A stretch of DNA of 16,441 nt from Candidatus Bathyarchaeota archaeon (GTDB taxonomy: Archaea; Thermoproteota; Bathyarchaeia; Bathyarchaeales; Bathycorpusculaceae), in assembly GCA_030626685.1 (NCBI GenBank), contig DAOUTL010000009.1, positions 1 to 16,441 on the forward strand. The letters run 5' to 3'. Position numbers and translations under genes: made by a program. This document shows, one piece after another, positions 1-6,577 of the stretch. Every line of letters begins with the position of its first letter. Position 1 is the stretch's first letter. The notes under the pieces were generated by a model. It worked only from the letters and a program-made list of their open reading frames with translations, was not told the origin of the DNA and did not search any database.

Positions 1-1205
1 ACGCGACAGACATCTTAGCCATAAAAGGCAAAACGGCAACCAAAGCAATAATCAAAGGCAAGAAATACAAAGGCGCAATAGTCGTTGAACCCGTCCCAGG
101 CATCCACTTCAACATTGCAGTCATGGATTTCCCAAGCCTATACCCATCAATAATGAAAGTTTGGAACCTCGGCTACCAATCCATACGGTGTTCACACCCA
201 GACTGCCGCAGCAACCTTATCCCGGACACACCCCACTGGGTCTGCACCAAAAAACGAGCGCTAGAAAGCCTGTTAATCGGTTCGCTTAGGGACCTGCGGG
301 TGCAATGGTACAAGCCAAAATCAAAAGACAAAACCCTACAAGCAGAATTGAGAAGCTGGTATAAAATCATTCAAGGAGCCATCAAAGTTATCCTAAACGC
401 CAGCTATGGGGTTTTCGGAGCTGAAACTTTCGACCTTTACTGTCCACCCGTGGCGGAAGCAACAGCAGCCATTGGAAGACATTCAATAACTCAGATAATC
501 AACAAAGCGAAACAGCTCGGCATCCAAGTATTATACGGAGATACTGACAGCGTCTTCCTAAAGAACCCCTCAAAAGAACAAATTGAAGAACTGGCCCGAT
601 GGACTGGGCACGAATTAAAAATGAGTTTGGATGTGGACAAGGTTTACAGATACGCAGTTTTCAGTTCACGGAAAAAGAATTACCTCGGAGTTTTGGAGGA
701 TGGAAGCGTTGACGTTAAGGGATTAACAGGCAAAAAACGACACATTCCATTGTTCATCAAAAAAGCCTTTGACAGAATGAAAGAACGCCTAGCCATGGTT
801 AAAACACCAGCAGATTTTGAAGCAGGTAAAAAAGACATCAACGAAATCGTCCGTGATTGTTATATACGGTTGAAGAGGCGGGAATGGGAAAGCCTAAGCG
901 AACTAGCATTCAACGTGGTTTTAGGCGAAGACCCAGAACGCTACATAAAAACAACACCCCAACACGTCAAAGCCGCAAGAATCCTAAAGGAACGTGGAGT
1001 GGAGTTGAAAGCCGGTGACCTAATAAGCTTCGTCAAGGTTGTTAAAGAACCTCATGTTAAACCAGTGGAGTTGGCAACAAAAAATGAAATAGACGTTGAC
1101 AAGTACATAGCCTATCTGCGCTCAACCTGCGACCAAGTCTTAGACGCCTTAGGTTTGGACTTCGATGAAATAATAGGGCTAACAAAACTGGAACGATTTC
1201 TATAA
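1..1205 (+). CDS. polB1: Family B DNA polymerase PolB1, C-terminal part (5' end outside window)
   Basis: Replicative-type DNA polymerase. The frame is open from base 3, so the gene enters from the left and the exonuclease domain is missing here; the first ATG at 123 lies inside motif A and is not the start. Visible motifs are motif A (DFPSLYPSI, from base 126), motif B (KVILNASYG, near 385-411) and motif C (YGDTDSVF, 534-557), which holds two catalytic aspartates. The fingers region carries a Cys-rich insertion (C-x4-C-x12-C). From memory the whole stretch, including the ASYGVFGAETF and KKNYLGVLEDG segments and the thumb (TPQHVKAA, EIDVDKYIAYLRST), follows Sulfolobus PolB1 (Dpo1) closely rather than euryarchaeal PolB or PolD. 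The last residues (LTKLERFL) could be a degenerate PCNA-binding motif, which is inference. It converges on queT with a 2-base gap. Confidence 0.95.
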   Translation, partial: ATDILAIKGKTATKAIIKGKKYKGAIVVEPVPGIHFNIAVMDFPSLYPSIMKVWNLGYQSIRCSHPDCRSNLIPDTPHWVCTKKRALESLLIGSLRDLRVQWYKPKSKDKTLQAELRSWYKIIQGAIKVILNASYGVFGAETFDLYCPPVAEATAAIGRHSITQIINKAKQLGIQVLYGDTDSVFLKNPSKEQIEELARWTGHELKMSLDVDKVYRYAVFSSRKKNYLGVLEDGSVDVKGLTGKKRHIPLFIKKAFDRMKERLAMVKTPADFEAGKKDINEIVRDCYIRLKRREWESLSELAFNVVLGEDPERYIKTTPQHVKAARILKERGVELKAGDLISFVKVVKEPHVKPVELATKNEIDVDKYIAYLRSTCDQVLDALGLDFDEIIGLTKLERFL

Positions 1206-1207
1206 AA

Positions 1208-1756
1208 CTATTTGTCTTCTGCTACTACTTTCAATCCGTGAGATTTAAGAGAGTCCATAATACCTGGTCTGCTAAGCACAGAAATCAGCAGATATCCAAT
1301 AACCGCAATGGCGATTAAACTGCTAATTGTTATGCTGACGACCATGGCAGCCCACACAGGCAATACGTTAAGAACTTCTGGAGGCGGAAAGAACAGCCAA
1401 AGGTATCCCCCTACAATAAAGCCTACGGGTAATGCTCCAACAACACACGCGGTAAAACGGTGCTTTCTAAGTAGGAAAATTATGCTTGCTGCAATCAAAT
1501 TGGCAAGTGGTCCTAAAACTATATCGTAAAAACCGATGAAATAGTAGGCATTAGTTAAAAAGCATCCGACAGTCACTCCTACAATGACAGGGCAGCCTAG
1601 TAGAGCAGCCAGAGCAATTAAGCAGTCAGCAACCCTCAGCTGAATAGGTCCATAGATTGTTGGGTTACCAACAGAAAACATTTGAAAAATATTCACAATC
1701 ACGTACAAAGCTGTAAAAACCGCTGTTAAGGCTACGTCTTTACTGTCAAATTTCAT
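1208..1756 (-). CDS. queT: QueT-family transporter (7-deazaguanine/queuosine precursor uptake)
   Basis: A 182-residue integral membrane protein with about five or six hydrophobic segments. It matches the QueT/COG4708 (DUF988) family through the N-terminal DVALTAVFTALYVIV helix, the signature YGPIQLRVADCL (residues 35-46), the GVTVGCFLTNAYYFIGFYD segment and the LGPLANLIAA helix. Bacterial members are assigned to uptake of preQ1/preQ0-type precursors. In an archaeon the likely use is salvage for archaeosine in tRNA, which is inference. The start at 1756 is set by a strong TAGGAGGTGA Shine-Dalgarno (1770-1761) four bases before ATG. An in-frame ATG at 1837 would add 27 non-homologous residues and run through the leader hairpin. 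It lies downstream of the alg7-like gene on the same strand, separated by a 176-base leader. Substrate unproven. Confidence 0.85.
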   Translation of the reverse strand: MKFDSKDVALTAVFTALYVIVNIFQMFSVGNPTIYGPIQLRVADCLIALAALLGCPVIVGVTVGCFLTNAYYFIGFYDIVLGPLANLIAASIIFLLRKHRFTACVVGALPVGFIVGGYLWLFFPPPEVLNVLPVWAAMVVSITISSLIAIAVIGYLLISVLSRPGIMDSLKSHGLKVVAEDK

Positions 1757-1820
1757 TTTTTCACCTCCTACACCGGGGTTTATATGTGGCGGAACGGGTG
1801 GAGGTCCACTCACCCGCCAA
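1757..1820 (-). promoter_or_regulatory. queT leader: hairpin with anti-Shine-Dalgarno loop (candidate riboswitch)
   Basis: On the minus strand a stem pairs CGGGTG (1816-1811) with CACCCG (1800-1795), six perfect pairs. A possible outer TGG/CCA extension is 1819-1817 with 1789-1787. The ten-base loop contains ACCTC, which together with the first stem C gives ACCTCC (1805-1800). This is the exact complement of the queT Shine-Dalgarno GGAGGT (1768-1763), giving an H-type pseudoknot that would hide the ribosome site. A competing inner hairpin pairs GTGG (1809-1806) with CCAC (1801-1798). The architecture resembles preQ1 riboswitches, known upstream of queT homologues in bacteria, but I do not recognise a known preQ1 class consensus. 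Structure seen; ligand and function inferred. Confidence 0.5.
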
Positions 1821-1893
1821 CAAACACTTCTATGCACAGAATTAGGCTATTAAATGTTACTGAAAGGTTACTTACTAGAAACGCTAACTTCAC
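1810..1893 (-). CDS. Possible 27-aa upstream ORF in the queT leader
   Basis: A GTG-initiated 27-codon frame preceded by a good Shine-Dalgarno (GAGGAG, 1905-1900, six-base spacing). The peptide is hydrophobic (begins MKLAFLVSNLSVTF, ends CIEVFVGG) and resembles nothing I know. Its TGA stop (1812-1810) lies in the 5' arm of the anti-Shine-Dalgarno hairpin, so a terminating ribosome would disrupt that hairpin. Against it: a TATA-like box at 1915-1906 would start transcription near 1885, downstream of the GTG, so it would only be translated on transcripts reading through from the alg7-like gene 40 bases upstream. It may be chance. Confidence 0.25.
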   Translation of the reverse strand: MKLAFLVSNLSVTFNSLILCIEVFVGG

Positions 1894-1915
1894 TCGTTTC
1901 TCCTCTTTTAATATA
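1847..1915 (-). promoter_or_regulatory. Two TATA-like boxes upstream of queT
   Basis: On the minus strand TATATTAAAA (1915-1906) and TTTAATAG (1854-1847) both resemble archaeal TATA boxes. With the usual spacing of about 25 bases the first would start RNA near 1885 and the second near 1824. The second would make a transcript that begins just before the leader hairpin. Either would let queT be expressed separately from the glycosylation genes upstream. Assigned by eye only. Confidence 0.3.
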
Positions 1916-1932
1916 CAATGCTGGGCGAACAG

Positions 1933-2817
1933 CTATGACAATAACCATTGAACCAGTAAAGCAGCAGAAGTTGAAGCCGCCACTAAAAGTGAGATTATTA
2001 CAACTGTTTGTCGCTCAGTTAAAGGACGACGATAGGTAATGAGCGTAACCAGACTTCTTCTATGATCAGAAAAAAGTTTTTCCCCGTCAAAGGAAACGCG
2101 TGCCCTAGTTCTAAAAAGGAAATAATTCAACAAAATTAAGGAAGAGTTAAGTACGTACGGCAGAATGGAAATCACAAGAGTCTGCTCAATGTTTGCAACA
2201 ATACCATAAGAGGCCAAAGTGATTCCGATAGCAAACGAGCCGGTGTTTCCAACAAAAATTTTCCCGCGAAAATTAAAGTACGCCAACGTGATACAAACAA
2301 GAAGAGGAACATAAAGCAGAGCATGAAATTTAGAACCAGAACCTAAGAGAAGCCCAAACAAGACTATGGATGGGCATATCGTTTCAAGACCGTTCAGTCC
2401 GCCCAACTGATTCACAGTATTAGTAACAATTGCAAGGATTATCGGAATAATGAAGATGTAAAAGTATATGCCGAAATCCACTTTCCCAAAAATGTAAGTC
2501 GCCATCTTAGTGTCTCCTTCACGGAAAGCAGCAAGCGGCAAAGCTACAAAAATTGGGAGAAAGGCTTTGTAACGCCACCGCAAATCCATCCAATCATCAA
2601 GCAAACCCAAAAACCCGCCGAACAGAATGCAGACAGCCAAAGTTAAAGCTGGAGAAGCGCTGTTGGATGCGTTAACCTTAACAAGATCAAAACAATACAG
2701 CAAGAAAAGGTAAATTACGCTGGCTAAAACGTAAATTACGCCTAATCCATTTGGAACCAAAGGCTTTTTTGGCTTATGATGGTCAGGAACTTTGGGAAAC
2801 AATAGTCTTTCCTTCAT
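1933..2817 (-). CDS. Alg7/GPT-like polyprenyl-phosphate sugar-1-phosphate transferase
   Basis: A 294-residue multispanning membrane enzyme of the MraY/WecA/Alg7 family (glycosyltransferase family 4), expected to load the first sugar-1-phosphate from a UDP-sugar onto a polyprenyl (dolichyl) phosphate carrier for N-glycosylation. Seen: HKPKKPLVPNGLG (14-26); the Mg-binding motif GLLDDWMDLRWRYK (D74, D75); NTVNQLGGLNGLE (133-145), very like eukaryotic Alg7 NAINILAGINGLE; a cytosolic loop FVGNTGSFAIG (188-198); and DHRR near 251. Two oddities: the usual FxGD aspartate is Asn191, and the protein starts about ten residues before the first motif, so it lacks the usual first membrane helix. A stop codon directly precedes the ATG, so no longer start exists. 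ATGA overlap with aglB upstream indicates coupled translation. Sugar unknown. Confidence 0.85.
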   Translation of the reverse strand: MKERLLFPKVPDHHKPKKPLVPNGLGVIYVLASVIYLFLLYCFDLVKVNASNSASPALTLAVCILFGGFLGLLDDWMDLRWRYKAFLPIFVALPLAAFREGDTKMATYIFGKVDFGIYFYIFIIPIILAIVTNTVNQLGGLNGLETICPSIVLFGLLLGSGSKFHALLYVPLLVCITLAYFNFRGKIFVGNTGSFAIGITLASYGIVANIEQTLVISILPYVLNSSLILLNYFLFRTRARVSFDGEKLFSDHRRSLVTLITYRRPLTERQTVVIISLLVAASTSAALLVQWLLS

Positions 2818-5021
2818 TCATTTGGATAAACGATTTCATAAAGGCATACAAGTGGGACGATGCCGCCATATTTGGTTGATGCATCAGTTCTAGAGAGACC
2901 CAGTCCCGCAAAGTATGCCGCTGTAAAGTATTGTGGTTGAACGAAAGGATCAGGATCGTTTACGCCGTTCATAAGGCACCACCAACGTTTTCCGTAGCTC
3001 ATTAACTTATAAATCGTTGAGTTCATTCCTTGCTCGTTCCATACCCACTTGTTTAAGGTTGCGTTATAATTTCCGAAGGTCGTCTCATTACTCCATGCGG
3101 ATTGAGCATCAACAAAACCGCTACTTATTAATCGGTCGTGTGCTTTACCTGAAATTCGCGCCATCCACATCCACTTTCCTTCGTCACCGTAGCCAATCCA
3201 GTTTCCATTAATATCAAAGGTTGTGAACACGAGAATGTATTTCGCATTGTATAGTTTTAACATTTTTAGTGCTTGCGTCTCATTAGCCATAAATGTGAAG
3301 CCGATATTTTCTATTTGTGTACTATTTATCGTGGCGTTGTCTGCAAGCGATGTCACATTACCTAGCACGGTCAGCCAATATCCGTAATCCCACCAGCTGC
3401 ACACAACAGTAGCGGCCCCAAAATCTGTCGGATTATTCAGCGTAATCAGCATATCCAGCCATTCTCGTACAGGCTCATTAGGTGCAATTGGAAGACCGGC
3501 TGCAGTTATAGTGACCGGGGAATAAGCTTGCCTATACACTTTGGGCATTGGAAAAGCAAAGTTCGTCATTAGAACAAGGAATATTAGGAGTACAGCAGCG
3601 CCGCTAAATTCTTTTCCAACGTGCTCTAAACCATATTTCTTTTTAGCACTTATCCTTGGTGGTTCCTTCAACAATGTGTTAAACGGCTTTAGCACTCCAA
3701 TTAATCCGGCCGCTGCCAAAAGACCAAACGCCGGAGCCATAAGCACGAGCAAACGCACCATGGAACAGGCAAAGTAAAGGGACGTTAAACCGAAAATTAA
3801 GAGAAACAGGTTTTTATTATTGAGGTTTCTCAAGATGAAGAATAGGCCAGCTAGGAAGAATATTATTCCTACGCCAAACTCGTAATAAATGGAACCCCAA
3901 GCTGAAATTCTGTGTTCAGCCACAGACTCTATAAGCGGAGAAGCTGCACGCGCAAATGGATTAATAACCGAAATGAACTTTCCAGCTATGCCTCGCATGT
4001 ATCCCAGCTGCCAAAGCACACTAAAACCACCAATCAGCACAGCCGGAAAAGCTATGCCGAAAATGACCTTCCATTTTGCCGATGTCAACGCTTGGAAAAC
4101 TTCACAAAGACAAAGCAGAGCAAATACTCCAGCGACCGGAAGAATGGCAACTGCGGTAAGGTAGGTAAATGTGAGTTTGGGAACATTTATCGCGATAAAT
4201 AATCCTAACCCGAAAGTTAAACTATACGACAAAAGTAGGTGTTGCGTGTATCTTTTAAGCAAAATTAACGCAAACACAAAGAGCGCTGTAACGCCGATGG
4301 GGTAGTATGCAGCGCCCCACCCTGAACAGAAGTATCCTAAGGCTAATCCGGAGCCAAGCGCGTATTTCACAGCTGAAGTTGTCGGTCTGTCCTCTTCAAT
4401 GGCCCGTAAAAACAGGAGTATAAACAGTAGAAGGGACACTATTCCTATTATCTCGTCGTCAAAAAATCCAAGCGAGGTTCGTTGAATGTAGGAAGGGGTC
4501 AAAGCTAGAAAAAGAGCTGCAAATAGTCCCATGGGCGTTCCGCCAATGTCCTTACCCAAAAAATAAATCACCAAGCAGGCCAGCATACCCATTATAGGCG
4601 GAAGAATTGCACAGAAATCCATTAGTTCGATTTTCACACCCAGCGCTGAAATTATTTTATAGAGAGATGCTGCTGTAAAAGGTAATCCTGGAAATCCTGT
4701 TCTTGCAATGTTTATTCCGTCTGGATACCATCTATACGTGTCAATCCACTGCGTAGGCCAAGCCCATGAAATAAACCCGTTTTTCACCACGTATTCTGTG
4801 AAACGATATTGAAAGTAAGGGTCAAATTCTGACAGGTGCATTGAGCCAGTTTGTATTTCCCAGCGCATTGGAAATAATCTGATTGTAAAAGCGATGAAAA
4901 GTATGAGTAGTAATGCTGAAAAAGTTATTATTGAACTGTGATCTGTTTTAATTCGCAGTTTTCCCAAACTTTTTAGACCGCTAACGATTCGTTCTTTCGA
5001 TAGGATTTTCTTAATCCTCAT
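2814..5021 (-). CDS. aglB: Dolichyl-phosphooligosaccharide-protein glycotransferase AglB (STT3)
   Basis: Catalytic oligosaccharyltransferase that moves the lipid-linked glycan to Asn in N-x-S/T sequons on the outer face of the membrane. The 735 residues show an N-terminal cytosolic stretch, about 12-13 membrane helices to residue ~490, then a soluble C-terminal domain. Motifs: first acidic motif SEFDPYF (D67), second GFFDDE (D188-E190) metal site, the SVAE external-loop motif (366-369) equivalent to SVSE/TIxE, a membrane Arg (R423) in the right place for sequon binding, and the signature WWDYG at 543-547. The C-terminal domain itself has seven N-x-S/T sequons (N555, N562, N566, N580, N645, N653, N667), suggesting self-glycosylation (inference). 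It overlaps the alg7-like gene by ATGA; gcvT lies 67 bases upstream on the same strand. Confidence 0.96.
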   Translation of the reverse strand: MRIKKILSKERIVSGLKSLGKLRIKTDHSSIITFSALLLILFIAFTIRLFPMRWEIQTGSMHLSEFDPYFQYRFTEYVVKNGFISWAWPTQWIDTYRWYPDGINIARTGFPGLPFTAASLYKIISALGVKIELMDFCAILPPIMGMLACLVIYFLGKDIGGTPMGLFAALFLALTPSYIQRTSLGFFDDEIIGIVSLLLFILLFLRAIEEDRPTTSAVKYALGSGLALGYFCSGWGAAYYPIGVTALFVFALILLKRYTQHLLLSYSLTFGLGLFIAINVPKLTFTYLTAVAILPVAGVFALLCLCEVFQALTSAKWKVIFGIAFPAVLIGGFSVLWQLGYMRGIAGKFISVINPFARAASPLIESVAEHRISAWGSIYYEFGVGIIFFLAGLFFILRNLNNKNLFLLIFGLTSLYFACSMVRLLVLMAPAFGLLAAAGLIGVLKPFNTLLKEPPRISAKKKYGLEHVGKEFSGAAVLLIFLVLMTNFAFPMPKVYRQAYSPVTITAAGLPIAPNEPVREWLDMLITLNNPTDFGAATVVCSWWDYGYWLTVLGNVTSLADNATINSTQIENIGFTFMANETQALKMLKLYNAKYILVFTTFDINGNWIGYGDEGKWMWMARISGKAHDRLISSGFVDAQSAWSNETTFGNYNATLNKWVWNEQGMNSTIYKLMSYGKRWWCLMNGVNDPDPFVQPQYFTAAYFAGLGLSRTDASTKYGGIVPLVCLYEIVYPNE

Positions 5022-5088
5022 TTCGACTTCAGCTCTCCTACACAGATTATTAAGGTGTTTTATTTCCCTTGTGGTTAATTAATGATTT

Positions 5089-6234
5089 TTATGTTGTGGT
5101 TTTTCGTTTGTAACCATATTTTTCAGAGTCATAAAACGGTAATCGTACTATTTTTCCCCTTGCCAGTTTGTTGCGTATCTTCACGTTTACGATGTTTCCT
5201 TCTTGGGCTTGAGATGCTTGAATGTAAGCCATTCCTATGCCACGTTTGAGCAGCGGTGAAAACGTTCCGCTGGTCATGTTTCCTATCTGTTCATTCTTAT
5301 TGTTGTAGATTTCAAAGCTTGGTCGCGGTATTCCCGGCTCAACCATTCGTATTCCAACACGTTTGCGTTTAATTCCTTCGCTTTTCTGTTTTAGCAGCGC
5401 CTCCTTTCCTATGAAGTTGTCCTTCTGGAATTTCACTACAAAGCCTAGTCTCGCTTCTAAAGGAGTTGTATTTTCATCTATGTCGTTTCCATATAGACAC
5501 ATTCCAGCCTCAAGCCTTAATGTGTCCCTCGCTCCCAAGCCGCATGGCTCTATTCCAAAGGTTTTGCCAGCTTCGAGTATAGCATTCCACAGTTTTACCG
5601 CATTGTCTGGTTTTGTTAACGAAGCATTCCATACGAAAACTTCGAATCCGTCCTCACCAGTGTAACCAGTTCTGGAAATAAACACTTCCACGTCCGCCAA
5701 ACGTGAGCATCCGCATTTGAATCTTCCAATTTCGCTTAAATCTGCTGTGGAAATTTTTTGCAGCGTTTTTTCGGCGTTTGGACCTTGAACCGCGAACATC
5801 GCTACATCGTCTGAGATTTCTTCGATTTTCACATCGAAGCCCTCAGCATTTTTGACCAACCAGTTGTAATCTTTTTCTCTGTTACTCGCGTTAAAGACTA
5901 TTAGGAACCTTTCTGTCTCTAATCTGTATACAACGAAATCATCTATTATGCCACCGTCTTCATTGCACATAACTGAATATTGAGCACTGTTAGGTGACAG
6001 CCCAGAAACATCGTTGGTTATCGCGTAGTTTAGGAAACGTTCAGAGTCGGCACCTGTGATTATCACCCGTCCCATATGAGAGATATCAAAAATTCCGACG
6101 CTGTTCCGTACAGCTAAATGCTCAGGGATTATGCCCTTAGACCATAGAGGCATTTCGAAACCTGCGAATGCCACTAATTTTGCTGTTCGCCGATGCACAT
6201 CATAAAGTTGGGTCCTGCGAATTTTTTCCGTCAA
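5089..6234 (-). CDS. gcvT: Aminomethyltransferase, glycine cleavage system T protein
   Basis: T protein of the glycine cleavage complex: takes the aminomethyl group from lipoyl-H protein and, with tetrahydrofolate (or the archaeal methanopterin equivalent), releases ammonia and a methylene-carrier. All 381 residues align with the family: LYDVHRRTAKLVAFAGFEMPL (10-30, with the familiar EHLAVRNSVGIFDISHMG following), NEDGGIIDDFVVYRL with Asp99 at the catalytic position, RTGYTGEDGFEVF (188-200), GLGARDTLRLEAGM (232-245), and the C-terminal GCV_T_C barrel (FIGKEALL onward, TSGTFSPLLKRGIGMAYI). Start is TTG at 6234 with GAGGA six bases upstream. It sits 21 bases after the zinc-ribbon gene and before aglB. 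No gcvH or gcvP is in the window, so partners must be elsewhere. Confidence 0.95.
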   Translation of the reverse strand: MTEKIRRTQLYDVHRRTAKLVAFAGFEMPLWSKGIIPEHLAVRNSVGIFDISHMGRVIITGADSERFLNYAITNDVSGLSPNSAQYSVMCNEDGGIIDDFVVYRLETERFLIVFNASNREKDYNWLVKNAEGFDVKIEEISDDVAMFAVQGPNAEKTLQKISTADLSEIGRFKCGCSRLADVEVFISRTGYTGEDGFEVFVWNASLTKPDNAVKLWNAILEAGKTFGIEPCGLGARDTLRLEAGMCLYGNDIDENTTPLEARLGFVVKFQKDNFIGKEALLKQKSEGIKRKRVGIRMVEPGIPRPSFEIYNNKNEQIGNMTSGTFSPLLKRGIGMAYIQASQAQEGNIVNVKIRNKLARGKIVRLPFYDSEKYGYKRKTTT

Positions 6235-6255
6235 ACTTCTTCCTCACGAAACAGT

Positions 6256-6420
6256 TTATTTTGCAGGTTTTACCTCTACGTCAATGGGTATGAGTGAAAG
6301 CTTCTTGCCGCATTGTGGACATTTCCCATCGTATTGACGTAAAATTTCATCTGGAGGCTTGATTTCAGCACCTTCATATAATACGTAGCCACATTGCTGA
6401 CACACAACACGCTGGGGCAC
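6256..6420 (-). CDS. 54-aa zinc-ribbon protein, conserved archaeal type
   Basis: A short gene with a GTG start. Two CxxC knuckles are visible, CQQC (residues 7-10) followed by GYVLYEGAEIKPPDEILRQY, then CPQC (34-37) and GKKLSLIPIDVEVKPAK. This is the layout of a small four-cysteine zinc ribbon. A stop codon six codons upstream of the GTG leaves it as the only sensible start; GGAG lies nine bases before it. It is 21 bases ahead of gcvT and appears to be the first gene of the gcvT-aglB operon, with a TATA-like box upstream. I recall similar small zinc ribbons in many archaea, but no function is known to me; RNA or protein binding is a guess. Confidence 0.75.
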   Translation of the reverse strand: MPQRVVCQQCGYVLYEGAEIKPPDEILRQYDGKCPQCGKKLSLIPIDVEVKPAK

Positions 6421-6455
6421 AGCACCACACTCCGCCTAACAATTAGCCCTCGCGG

Positions 6456-6463
6456 TATATTTA
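6456..6463 (-). promoter_or_regulatory. TATA-like box of the zinc ribbon-gcvT-aglB operon
   Basis: Minus-strand TAAATATA lies about 25 bases before a start site predicted near 6434 and 36 bases before the GTG of the zinc-ribbon gene. The rest of the 157-base gap between the divergent zinc-ribbon and topA genes is A+T-rich. It also holds weak plus-strand candidates for topA (CTTTTAAT near 6508 and CTTAATTC near 6529). Judged by eye. Confidence 0.4.
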
Positions 6464-6577
6464 TTGGTTGCTAATCAAAAATGTCAATCAACAATTTCAC
6501 ATAGAAACTTTTAATTTCATCTACAAAGCTTAATTCAGAGAAATCATTCCTAATGTGTCTACGTGGTCTGTATTAGA

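Noticed and set aside
1757..1820. Known preQ1 riboswitch class I, II or III
   Set aside because: Architecture is similar but I could not place the conserved bases of any class, so it is reported only as a new candidate.
1757..1837. N-terminal extension of QueT from ATG 1837 (27 more residues)
   Set aside because: A perfect Shine-Dalgarno directly precedes ATG 1756, the family homology begins there, and the extension would translate through the hairpin and the ribosome site.
1854..2039. 61-aa plus-strand frame antisense to the queT leader and alg7-like 3' end
   Set aside because: Composition looks random, no ribosome site, mostly opposite a clear membrane-protein gene.
3541..4202. Several 78-96-aa plus-strand frames inside aglB
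   Set aside because: Antisense shadows of the aglB reading frame; no motifs.
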